Of a stretch of 64,000 bases of DNA, positions 36,548 to 44,061 are shown piece by piece. Position numbers and translations under genes: made by a program. The first letter of the stretch is position 1. Each line of letters begins with the position of its first letter. The stretch is from contig AOIR01000050.1 in NCBI GenBank assembly GCA_000337115.1, forward strand, positions 110,063 to 174,062. Reading direction: 5' to 3'. The notes beneath the pieces were generated by a model. That model was not told the origin of the DNA, ran no database searches, and saw only the letters and a list, made by a program, of their open reading frames with translations. The DNA comes from Natrinema thermotolerans DSM 11552. GTDB lineage: Archaea > Halobacteriota > Halobacteria > Halobacteriales > Natrialbaceae.

Positions 36548-37807
36548 ATGGATCGGAACGATCGGGCCGTGACGGCCTTCGCCATGCTCGGCCACGCCAC
36601 GTTCCACACCTACGAGCTGGTGATTCCGATCTTCGTCGCCATCTGGCTCGAGGCCTTCGCGACGACGCCGGCGGTGCTGGGGGCCGTCGTCGGCGCGAGC
36701 TACGCCCTGGTCGGGGTCGGCGCACTCCCGAGCGGTCTGCTCGCCGACCGGGTCAGTTCCAAGGCGCTCGTCCTAGCTTGCTTGCTCGGCATGGGCGCGG
36801 CGTTCGCGGTCGTCGCCGTTGCGCCGACGCTCGCGGCCCTGACGGTCGGCCTGCTGCTTTGGGGTGTGGCGGCGAGCCTGTACCATCCGGCCGGACTCGC
36901 TCTGCTCAGTCGCGGGGCGAAGGCACGCGGGACGGCCTTCGCCTATCACGGCGCGGCGGGCAACGTCGGCGTCGCGACCGGGCCCCTGCTCGCGGCGGTG
37001 GCGCTCGCGTTCGTCGGCTGGCGGGCCGTCGTCGCCCTGCTGGTGTGTCCTGCCCTCGCCGCAGCGGCCGTCGGCTGGCGACTCGAGTTCGACGAGACCG
37101 CCGGGAGCGCGGCCCGCAACGCGGCTGCCCCCGATAGCGGCCGCGAGCAGCCCCGCAGTCTGGCGGCGTTCGTCGCCAGTTCGCGGCGGCTGTTTACCGT
37201 CGGCTTCGCGCTGGTCTTCGCGACGGGGATTCTCTACGGCGTCTACTACCGCGCGGCGTTTACGTTCCTGCCGGAGGTCCTCGCCGATCTGTCGCTGTTC
37301 GACCCGGTGGCGCTTGGCGGCCGCTCGTTCGAGCCGAGCCAGTACGTCTACTCCGGGCTCTTGCTGGTGGGCGGGGTCGGCCAGTACGTCGGGGGGATAC
37401 TCGTCGACCGCGCACGACTCGAGACGGTGTTGCTGGGCGGCTACGCGGCCCTCGCCGCCGTCGCGCTCGCGTTCATCCCGTCGACGAATGCGGGGCTCGC
37501 GCCGCTGCTGGTCGTCGGGGGAACCCTCGGCTTTCTCACCTTCATGATCGCCCCGATCAATCAGGAGGCGGTCTCGGCGTACACGCCGGCCGACGCGCGG
37601 GGCCTTTCCTTTGGCTACTCGTACACGGCGATTTTCGGCGTCGGCGCGGTCGGCTCGTCGCTGGCCGGGCTCGTCCTGACGCGATCGACGCCGACCGTGC
37701 TGTTCGTCGTCGTTGCCGCCTGTGCCGCGGTCGCCGCCCTCATCGGCGGGACGCTCCGCCGTCGCTCCGGTCGGCGGTCCCCCGACGGCGTGACGGCGGA
37801 CGACTGA
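36548..37807 (+). CDS. MFS transporter
   Basis: A 419-residue protein with 12 predicted membrane helices and the MFS loop GALPSGLLADRVSSKALVLA between helices 2 and 3. The second half has AYTPADARGLSFGYSYTAIF. Similar to the group of fosmidomycin-resistance/CynX-like and sugar efflux carriers, but the substrate is not defined. Follows leuB by 48 bp on the same strand. Confidence 0.85.
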   Translation: MDRNDRAVTAFAMLGHATFHTYELVIPIFVAIWLEAFATTPAVLGAVVGASYALVGVGALPSGLLADRVSSKALVLACLLGMGAAFAVVAVAPTLAALTVGLLLWGVAASLYHPAGLALLSRGAKARGTAFAYHGAAGNVGVATGPLLAAVALAFVGWRAVVALLVCPALAAAAVGWRLEFDETAGSAARNAAAPDSGREQPRSLAAFVASSRRLFTVGFALVFATGILYGVYYRAAFTFLPEVLADLSLFDPVALGGRSFEPSQYVYSGLLLVGGVGQYVGGILVDRARLETVLLGGYAALAAVALAFIPSTNAGLAPLLVVGGTLGFLTFMIAPINQEAVSAYTPADARGLSFGYSYTAIFGVGAVGSSLAGLVLTRSTPTVLFVVVAACAAVAALIGGTLRRRSGRRSPDGVTADD

Positions 37808-37960
37808 GACGGATCACTGTCACTGTTTCCCGGTGTACCCGCAGGACGATCGCGGGGACACCGGTACTGACTGACAGGAAACCGTATGAGCCCGCCGCGA
37901 CGGCGGTGTGAAACCCGTTCCGGCCCGAGAGTTATGACGGGGGCCGTGGTACCGGCGGCC

Positions 37961-39046
37961 ATGTCTCGAGACGACACCCTCGCCGGGGTCGACTCACGGT
38001 TCATCGAAACGGAGCGACTGGGGACCCACTATCTCGAGTCGGGGGCTACCGATCGGGCCGGTGACACGGGCGAAACGGTCGTCTTCGTCCACGGGAACGT
38101 CTCCTCCTCGCGGTTCTTCGAGGACGTGATGGCCGACCTGCCCGGTCGCCATCGGGCGATCGCACCCGATCTGCGAGGGTACGGCGACTCGGAGGCGAAA
38201 CCGGTCGACGCGACGAACGGGCTCGGCGACTTCGAGCGGGACCTACACGCGCTGCTCGGCGATCTCGATCTCGTGGAGCCGGTCGTCCTCGTGGGCTGGT
38301 CCAACGGCGGCGGGGTCGCGATGCGGTACGCGATCGACCACCCCGAGGCGGTCGCGGCCCTCGTCCTCGTCAACCCGCTGTCGCCGTACGGCTTCGGCGG
38401 GACGAAAGACGTCGAGGGAACGCCGTGTTTCGACGACTACGCCGGCTCCGGCGGCGGGATCGGCAACGATGCCTTCGTCACCGGGCTGGCGGACCGCGAC
38501 CGTGGCGTCGAGGGCCGGACCTCACCGCGGAAGGTCCTGCGGACCTACTACGTCGATCCGACCCACGAGTTCGACGCCGAGCGCGAGGAGTCGTATCTGA
38601 CCGGGATGCTCGATACCGCGACCGGCGATGGGAACTACCCCGGCTCGTCGAACCCCAGCGACAACTGGCCCGGCATCGCTCCCGGCGAAACCGGGGTGAA
38701 CAACGCCATCTCACCCAAGTACTGCGACCTCGAGGGAATCACTGAGATCGACGCCGACGCCAAGCCGCCCGTGCTGTGGATCCGCGGCGATTCAGACCAG
38801 ATCGTCTCGAACGCCTCGCTGTTCGATCTGGGGACGCTCGGCCGAATGGACGAACTCCCCGGCTGGCCCGGCGAGGACGTCTTCCCGCCCCAGCCGATGG
38901 TCGACCAGACCCGTGCCGTCTGCGAGCGCTACGCCGACCGCGGCGGCGAGTTTGAGGAGATCGTCTTCGGCAACACCGGCCACGCTCCCCATCTCGAGGT
39001 GCCGGGGGACTTCGGCGATCGGCTCGAGTCGGTGCTTCGGGGCTGA
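37961..39046 (+). CDS. Alpha/beta hydrolase
   Basis: A 361-residue hydrolase. Oxyanion-hole motif VVFVHGNVSSSRFFEDVM, nucleophile elbow LVGWSNGGGVAMRYA (Ser), acid in LWIRGDSDQIVS and catalytic His in GNTGHAPHLEVPGDF. Long cap region (about residues 150-260). The start at 37961 (MSRDDTLAGVDSRFIETERL) is preferred; ATG 37934 is possible. Reaction unknown: esterase, epoxide hydrolase and haloperoxidase types share this pattern. Confidence 0.86.
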   Translation: MSRDDTLAGVDSRFIETERLGTHYLESGATDRAGDTGETVVFVHGNVSSSRFFEDVMADLPGRHRAIAPDLRGYGDSEAKPVDATNGLGDFERDLHALLGDLDLVEPVVLVGWSNGGGVAMRYAIDHPEAVAALVLVNPLSPYGFGGTKDVEGTPCFDDYAGSGGGIGNDAFVTGLADRDRGVEGRTSPRKVLRTYYVDPTHEFDAEREESYLTGMLDTATGDGNYPGSSNPSDNWPGIAPGETGVNNAISPKYCDLEGITEIDADAKPPVLWIRGDSDQIVSNASLFDLGTLGRMDELPGWPGEDVFPPQPMVDQTRAVCERYADRGGEFEEIVFGNTGHAPHLEVPGDFGDRLESVLRG

Positions 39047-39069
39047 GATCGTGGCTGCGGTGTGACGGG

Positions 39070-39906
39070 TCAGGAGTCCGAGTTCCGCTTCGAAATCGCG
39101 TCGGCATCGGCCGCCGCTTCCTCCCGTTCGTCGGTCGCGCCCTCGCTGCGCATCGTCCGCAGCGTCGAGAGGCCGCGCTTGCGGGTGACGCCCTTTGAGA
39201 TCCTGACGCCGTCGAAGGTCCCCTCCCAGCGGTCGTCGCTCGCGCCGAGGTGGTCCATGTAGTACGCGAACGCCCCGAGCCACAGCAAGACGGCCGTCAG
39301 TACGAGGAAGGCAAGCGCCGAGACGAGCGCCGACGGGTCGACGACGCCGACCGGAATCCCGGCGACGGCGTAGACGAACGCGGCGATTACCATGAGGACG
39401 GTGATCGTCGCGAACATGTCGTTGACGGCGGTCACCCGGGCGTTGTACTCGATCCACCGACCGTAGCTGCGCAGCAGTCGCACTTCGAACCGGTCGGCGT
39501 CGGCAGCCGGATCGGCCCGTGCCGTCGCGAGTGCGGCCTCGACCGCGTCGCCGTCGATCCCGCCCCGGAGGTTCGAGGCGGTGTAGGTCACGCCCGCGAG
39601 TCCTGTCGAAATCAACAGCAAGAGCGCACTGGCGATCGTGAAGACGTTGACGAACAGCGCGATATCGATCGTCGTCTGGACGACGATCGAACCGCCGGTG
39701 ACAACGAGCCCGACCAACAGGAGGTTCGCCTTGAGGATCTCGATCGCCTTCTCGTCGATCTCCTGGACGCGTGCGACCTGATAGTCGAACGTCGACCGGA
39801 GTTCCTCCCGGGCCAACTCGAGGGTCTCCCGATCGAGGTCGTCCCGCTCGCCGGCCGCCGACTCCTCGGCGTCGCGCCCGTCGTCCGTGGCCGCCGGACC
39901 GCTCAT
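39070..39906 (-). CDS. Four-helix membrane protein of unknown function
   Basis: A 278-residue protein. A charged N-terminal helix (ELARE through VQEIDEKAIEILKAN) leads into membrane helices 1 (LLLVGLVVTGGSIVV) and 2 (IASALLLLISTGLAG), then a cytoplasmic stretch with RLLRSYGRWIEYNARVTAVN, then helices 3 and 4 (VLMVIAAFVYAVAG, LAFLVLTAVLLWLGAFA) and a basic tail. This layout recalls membrane effector domains of the SLATT/Pycsar type, though no nucleotide cyclase is nearby. Uncharacterised. Confidence 0.7.
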   Translation of the reverse strand: MSGPAATDDGRDAEESAAGERDDLDRETLELAREELRSTFDYQVARVQEIDEKAIEILKANLLLVGLVVTGGSIVVQTTIDIALFVNVFTIASALLLLISTGLAGVTYTASNLRGGIDGDAVEAALATARADPAADADRFEVRLLRSYGRWIEYNARVTAVNDMFATITVLMVIAAFVYAVAGIPVGVVDPSALVSALAFLVLTAVLLWLGAFAYYMDHLGASDDRWEGTFDGVRISKGVTRKRGLSTLRTMRSEGATDEREEAAADADAISKRNSDS

Positions 39907-39965
39907 GGGCCATCCTTACCCGCACCGACCGTAAATCCCCCGGCGTCCGTCCCCGGTCGTCGCAG

Positions 39966-40805
39966 TCAGGCGATATCGAGGGAATCCCTGTCGGCACCGG
40001 CCAGTTCCTCGAGCGCGTCGGCTTCGAGCAAGTGACACTCGCCGGGGACGACGAGCAGATGCAGCGGGTCGCCGAACTCCCGGTCGGCGAGTTCGGTCAT
40101 GGTGCCGGCCTCGACGAGCGGATCGGGGCTACCTGCGCGGGCCACGACGACCCCGACCAGGTCGGGATACGCCGCGGCGAGCAACTCGGCGCCGACGTCG
40201 GCGGTCATGTACTCGTCCTCGTCGGTCCGCTCGTGGCCGATCTTGTCGTCAGAACGCGACGCGTTCTGACTGCTGGTTGGACCTCGTCCAACCTTGATAT
40301 CGAGGTAGACGACCGTATGAAGCCCGGCAGCCCGATTCGCGTCGATCGTTTCGGTCACGCTCGCGGGGAGGCCGTCGGCACCGTGGGCGTAGGGAAACGG
40401 CAGCGTCGTCGCCTTCCCGAAGCGATAGTTCTGGAGGCCGGTCAGCGCGCTGGTGGCCGTCTGGGCAGTAACGCCGTGGATCACCCGCGTTTCGATCCCG
40501 CGGTCGTGGGCCCGCAGGCGCAGGTCGACGTGGGTCGTCGAGATCATCGTGTCGCCCGCGGTCAGGAAGGCCACGTCCTCGGTCGCCGCTGCCTCGAGCA
40601 TGTCCTCGGGGTGTTGTTCGACGCCCGCTCGGTCACGGACTTCGATCTCGATGTCGTGGTGGGACTCGAGGTCCTCGATCGTCGTCCCGATCAGTTCGCT
40701 GGTGTAGAACTCGGCGTAGGCGCGGTCGGCCGTCCGGAGGGCCTCCCGGCCCTCGACGGTGATCGACCGCTCGTCGTAGAGGCCGAGGCCGATGAACGTG
40801 AGCAT
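39966..40805 (-). CDS. dphB: Diphthine synthase DphB, with palindromic in-frame insert
   Basis: A 279-residue SAM-dependent methyltransferase that methylates the modified His of elongation factor 2 on the way to diphthamide. Starts MLTFIGLGLYDERSITVEGR and has AFLTAGDTMISTTHVDLRLR, VIHGVTAQTATSALTGLQNY and FPYAHG, all typical. Between LDIKV and DEYMTAD is an extra piece of about 20 residues (SSQNASRSDDKIGH) coded by palindromic DNA; relatives as I recall them join these motifs by a few residues only. Confidence 0.93.
   Translation of the reverse strand: MLTFIGLGLYDERSITVEGREALRTADRAYAEFYTSELIGTTIEDLESHHDIEIEVRDRAGVEQHPEDMLEAAATEDVAFLTAGDTMISTTHVDLRLRAHDRGIETRVIHGVTAQTATSALTGLQNYRFGKATTLPFPYAHGADGLPASVTETIDANRAAGLHTVVYLDIKVGRGPTSSQNASRSDDKIGHERTDEDEYMTADVGAELLAAAYPDLVGVVVARAGSPDPLVEAGTMTELADREFGDPLHLLVVPGECHLLEADALEELAGADRDSLDIA
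40240..40295. repeat. Palindromic in-frame insert within dphB
   Basis: Two perfect hairpins: GTCAGAACGCG-a-CGCGTTCTGAC at 40248-40270 (11-bp arms, 1-nt centre) and GGTTGGAC-ctc-GTCCAACC at 40275-40293 (8-bp arms, 3-nt loop). They sit inside the coding frame without breaking it. Limits approximate. Confidence 0.65.
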
Positions 40806-40879
40806 ACGAGGCCGTAGTCGTAGCTCGCGGAATACGTTTTCGAGACGACGACTGCCCGTCGCGAGCCGGCACGAACCGG

Positions 40880-41296
40880 TCAGAACCCGATGTGGGAGGT
40901 CGACGCCGGGCCGTTGTCCTCGTCTTCGTCTTCGATTTCGCCCTCGTGGGCGAAGCTGAAGTCGTCGTCGGTCAGATAGACGACACCGTCCTCGACGGTG
41001 ACGTCGACGGCGGGCAAGGTCGTGTCGGCCGCCTCGCCGTTGTCACAGTAGCCCGAGCAGCTATCGAACATCGAACCGTGTTTCGGACAGATGAGTTGGC
41101 CGTCACGCATCGCCACACCGCGCCCCGTGTCGAGCCGCTGTGCCTCGTGCGTACAGCGATTGATCCATGCCTCGACCCCCTCTTCACAGGGGACCAGAAT
41201 CGCTTCGTCGGGTTCGCCGTACTGATCGCGGATCGTAAACAGCCACGATCGGTTCTCGTGGACCGTCTCCACGGTCGTGAGTCGCGTCCCGTCCAT
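40880..41296 (-). CDS. Rieske [2Fe-2S] ferredoxin-like protein
   Basis: A 138-residue protein with both halves of the Rieske cluster site: C48-T-H50 in RCTHEAQRLDTG and C70-x-x-H73 in CPKHGSMFDSCSGYC. No membrane segment, so a soluble ferredoxin type and not a bc1-type Rieske protein. Extra cysteines (CSGYC) follow the second site. The acidic tail is a halophile trait. An electron carrier for an unknown oxygenase is one option; no oxygenase is adjacent. Confidence 0.88.
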   Translation of the reverse strand: MDGTRLTTVETVHENRSWLFTIRDQYGEPDEAILVPCEEGVEAWINRCTHEAQRLDTGRGVAMRDGQLICPKHGSMFDSCSGYCDNGEAADTTLPAVDVTVEDGVVYLTDDDFSFAHEGEIEDEDEDNGPASTSHIGF

Positions 41297-41437
41297 TTCG
41301 AGGAACGTTCGTGCGGCGAGCGGAAAACGTTCCCGACGACCACACTGTTCTATATACCCGTAATTGATTTACAGTACCCTCCCGCCGATCGTCGGCGAAA
41401 ACGTCAGCGTTACGGCGACCGGCCGGCCAGTTCGGGT

Positions 41438-42427
41438 ATGGAAGTCCCGTGCGTTCGCGTCGCCCGCGAGGAGGGGGAAGCGGTGCGGTCGGCGCTGGCC
41501 GACGCGGACCTGATCGACGACGACTACGAGATCGCCGTCGAGGACGGTCGCCTCTACATCCCGGTCGCCGATCCCGACGCCGCGGCCGGGGTACTCGAAG
41601 ACGGCGAGGTCGTCTCGCGGTCGGTCGCCGAGCGCGACCAGCAGACGACGCCCGCGGACCTGCTCGCGTTCGACCCCACCTACGAACGGCTCGGCAGGGC
41701 CGCGCTCATCGACGAGGACGATCCCGAGCGCGCGCGAGCGATCGCCGACGCCGTTCTCGAGTCGGATCTCCCCGTCGAGACGGTGCTGAACAAGGCCTCG
41801 AAGGTCAAGGGAGAGACGCGGGTCCGGGACTGGGAACTGCTCGCGGGCGAGAACACCGAGGTCGTCCACCGCGAGTACGGCTGTGAGTTCCTGCTTGATC
41901 TCGCCCAAGTCTACTTCTCGCCGCGGCTCGCGACCGAGCGCCACCGCGTGGCAAAACAGGTGAGCAGCGGCGAACGAGCCTTCGACATGTTCGCCGGCGT
42001 CGGCCCCTTCATGATCCCGTTTGCCAAACGCGGGGCGACGTGTGTCGGCGTCGATCTCAACCCCGACGCGATCGAGTATCTCCACGAGAACGCCGCCCGG
42101 AACGGCGTCGAAGAGCGGGTGACCGCCATCAACGAGGACGTTCGTGAGGTCGCGACGGAGTACGCGGACTGGGCCGACCGACTCGTGATGAACCTTCCTC
42201 ACAGCGCCGACGCGTTCCTCGAGGCAGCCGTCACCCTCGCGGGCGACGACTGTACCCTCCACTACTACGACATCCAGCACGAGGACGACCCGTTCGGGCC
42301 CGGCGAGCAGGCGATCCGTGCGGCCGCCGAACCCGAGTACAACGTCACCGTCGAGACCCGCCACACCGTCCGCTCGTATGCCCCCCACGAGCTGAACGTC
42401 TGTCTGGACGTGCGCCTCGAGCGGTGA
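41438..42427 (+). CDS. tRNA (guanine37-N1)-methyltransferase, Trm5 family
   Basis: A 329-residue class I SAM methyltransferase that would methylate G37 next to the anticodon to prevent frameshifting. N-terminal domain with CVRVAREEGEAVRSALADAD, linker with ETVLNKASKVKGETRVRDWE, SAM motif I FDMFAGVGPFMIPFAKRG at about residue 183 and the catalytic NLPHSADAFLEAA at about 252 (the NLP motif of Trm5). Start MEVPCVRVAREEGEAV at 41438. Ends about 90 bp before the tRNA-Thr gene. Confidence 0.87.
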   Translation: MEVPCVRVAREEGEAVRSALADADLIDDDYEIAVEDGRLYIPVADPDAAAGVLEDGEVVSRSVAERDQQTTPADLLAFDPTYERLGRAALIDEDDPERARAIADAVLESDLPVETVLNKASKVKGETRVRDWELLAGENTEVVHREYGCEFLLDLAQVYFSPRLATERHRVAKQVSSGERAFDMFAGVGPFMIPFAKRGATCVGVDLNPDAIEYLHENAARNGVEERVTAINEDVREVATEYADWADRLVMNLPHSADAFLEAAVTLAGDDCTLHYYDIQHEDDPFGPGEQAIRAAAEPEYNVTVETRHTVRSYAPHELNVCLDVRLER

Positions 42428-42519
42428 CTCGAGTAACGGGCTCGAGGGCGTAACTCCCTCCCATGACCGGATCGATTCGCAACCCTTATGATCGGTATCG
42501 GTCCTATAACTGAGTGCGC

Positions 42520-42593
42520 GCCGGAGTAGCTCAGACTGGCAGAGCGAATCCTTCGTAAGGATTAGGTCGAGGGTTCAAATCCCTCCTCCGGCT
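42520..42593 (+). tRNA. tRNA-Thr (anticodon CGT)
   Basis: A 74-nt cloverleaf: acceptor stem GCCGGAG pairs with CTCCGGC (7 bp), discriminator T at 42593 and no encoded CCA. D-arm AGCTCAGACTGGCAGAGC; anticodon arm AATCC-TTCGTAA-GGATT with anticodon CGT; T-arm GAGGG-TTCAAAT-CCCTC. It reads the codon ACG. It marks the left edge of a provirus-like block, and tRNA 3' ends are common integrase targets. Confidence 0.93.
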
Positions 42594-42719
42594 TAAATCC
42601 TTAGGTTCAAAGCTTCTACCTGCAGGTATCTCAAACCTCGGCAGTTCCGGGGCTACTAACTATCTGAACCTGAGGTTCAAAGCCCGCACTTTCTGCGGCC
42701 CAAACGGGGGTGTCCGAGC
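42594..42719. other. Putative left attachment/regulatory region next to tRNA-Thr
   Basis: The 126 bp after the tRNA have two direct repeats AGGTTCAAAGC (42603-42613 and 42673-42683, spaced 70 bp) that echo the tRNA T-loop GGGTTCAAATCC, and a perfect 12-bp palindrome TACCTGCAGGTA (42617-42628). These could be integrase-arm or operator sites. The matching att copy would be outside the window. Confidence 0.45.
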
Positions 42720-42869
42720 TTGAGTTCCGCGACTGACGGGTTCGGCCCGTTCTGCGGAGCGCTCGGCTGTACCCAGGACGCCGAGTACGTCATCGACCAT
42801 CCGAAGCACGGTGAGCTGACGGTCTGTTCCGGCTGCGTCGGAGACTACGAGGTGATCCGCCTTGTCTGA
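42720..42869 (+). CDS. Small zinc-finger-like viral protein
   Basis: A 49-residue ORF with a TTG start at 42720. Cysteines FCGALGC and TVCSGCVGDY give two close pairs that could bind Zn. Its stop overlaps the TTG start of the next gene (TTGTCTGA), typical of packed viral early genes. Start choice uncertain: there is no ATG in the frame. Confidence 0.55.
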   Translation: MSSATDGFGPFCGALGCTQDAEYVIDHPKHGELTVCSGCVGDYEVIRLV

Positions 42870-43212
42870 CGAGCCCGCTGTCAGCCCGGAGGACGCCCTC
42901 GAGGTTGCCCAACGCGCCCTCGCAAAAGTTCAGGACCTCGAGGAGTGCGTCGCGAAACTCGAAGCGTTGCACGAGGATTCCATCGACGAGGCCGCCGACT
43001 ACGACGATCGCGACGCGGCCGTGATCGAACACCTCGAGCCAGGGGAGCCGGTCAAGGTCACCCGACTCCACAAGCTGTACCGTCGTCACACCGATATTCG
43101 GGCTGACGATACGCTCAAGAAACGGGTCCGCGGTCTCGTCGCGGGTCCGGACTTCCGGATCGCGCGTGCCGGCGAGATCCTCTACGATCCCGATGGAGGT
43201 GAGCAGCGGTGA
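42862..43212 (+). CDS. Viral early protein, unknown
   Basis: A 116-residue protein starting with TTG (MSDEPAVSPEDALEVAQRAL). First half is a predicted coiled coil (ALAKVQDLEECVAKLEALHE), the second half (VIEHLEPGEPVKVTRLHKLY, DDTLKKRVRGLV) looks like a winged-helix DNA-binding region. Its stop overlaps the GTG start of the next gene (GTGA). A role in replication or its control is a guess from place. Confidence 0.62.
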   Translation: MSDEPAVSPEDALEVAQRALAKVQDLEECVAKLEALHEDSIDEAADYDDRDAAVIEHLEPGEPVKVTRLHKLYRRHTDIRADDTLKKRVRGLVAGPDFRIARAGEILYDPDGGEQR

Positions 43213-43805
43213 CTGACGACTACGCCGACGCCCGGCACGCCGACGAGTCGCTCGACGAGGACGCGGCCAACGACGTCGCCTTCCGGAAACTCATCTACGG
43301 CCTCGCCGGTGACGAGATCGACCCGACCGAGTGCGGACCTGTCGAGGCCGCCCAGCGCGCCGTCGATCGCGTCGAGGGTCTCGAGGAAGAGAACGAGCAG
43401 CTCCGCCAGCGCGTGGTCGAACTTCGCGACCAGGTCAACAAGATGAACCAGGCGGCCGATCTGTACCAGTCGGTTGCCCGGAAGAGCGCCGCGAAGCGCG
43501 ACCAGCAGGCCGCGATCGTGCTGAAGCACGCGGCGAGAGTCACCGGCGGAGCGACTGGTCGCGAAGAGTACGACGGCGGTCGCATTCAGGACGTCCTCGA
43601 GGCTGCCGATGTCGATATCCACCGGACGAACACCTACGACGTCATGGAGAAGGCCGAGGAGTTGGTCGGTGACAAGAGCATCTGCCGGTTCCAGAAAGAG
43701 TCTCGCTCGAGTTCACAGAACACGCGTCTGATCGTCAAGTCGCCGACCGAACTCCCGGAGACGGTTGCCGGCGTCCGGATCCACGAGGGGGTGTTGTCGG
43801 GGTGA
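43209..43805 (+). CDS. Coiled-coil and putative DNA-binding viral protein
   Basis: A 198-residue protein from GTG 43209. It begins with the acidic MTDDYADARHADESL, then FRKLIYGLAGDEIDPTECGP, a long coiled coil (VEGLEEENEQLRQRVVELRD, QVNKMNQAADLYQSVARKSA), then a helical region with AAIVLKHAARV and IQDVLEAADVDIHRTNTYDV that resembles a helix-turn-helix. Its layout (coiled coil then HTH) parallels the gene before it. It lies next to the origin-like region, so origin binding is conceivable. Confidence 0.62.
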   Translation: MTDDYADARHADESLDEDAANDVAFRKLIYGLAGDEIDPTECGPVEAAQRAVDRVEGLEEENEQLRQRVVELRDQVNKMNQAADLYQSVARKSAAKRDQQAAIVLKHAARVTGGATGREEYDGGRIQDVLEAADVDIHRTNTYDVMEKAEELVGDKSICRFQKESRSSSQNTRLIVKSPTELPETVAGVRIHEGVLSG

Positions 43806-44023
43806 ACACCTGTTGCAGAGGTGTTGCGGTTACACAACACCTCATGAGGGGGCCCCCGCCCCCAGGACCGTTCTGAGTACAAGGACGGTTGAATTGGGAG
43901 AAAATCCCCTGAAGTAATTCAAGAAAGCAAATGTCGATTAGTCAACGGTACGCTCGCACATCGCTCGCATCGCTCGCAGTCGAACGACGCAACACCGCTC
44001 GTTCGGTGTTGTGTAGTCTACAC
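43805..44023. other. Iteron-like, hairpin-rich region; candidate provirus replication origin
   Basis: The ACACC/GGTGT core recurs as AACACCT 43805-43811, GGTGTTG 43820-43826, CAACACC 43835-43841 and 43990-43996, GGTGTTG 44005-44011. Copies form hairpins: GAGGTGTTG/CAACACCTC (43818-43843) and CAACACCG/CGGTGTTG (43990-44011), followed by GTGTAG-t-CTACAC (44011-44023). Also a GGGGGCCCCC palindrome at 43848-43857, an AT-rich middle (43890-43940) and ATCGCTCGC repeats near 43960-43980. It directly precedes the MCM gene. Confidence 0.55.
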
Positions 44024-44061
44024 ACCTCCACAACTCTGGTCCAACAGAGGTGGATCGCATA

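Noticed and set aside
42710-42869. GTG 42710 as start of the small zinc-finger gene
   Set aside because: It is in another frame (42710 and 42720 differ by 10 nt); the Cys-rich frame only has TTG 42720.
43921-44023. CRISPR-like array
   Set aside because: The ATCGCTCGC and ACACC repeats are too short and irregularly spaced; no cas genes are present.
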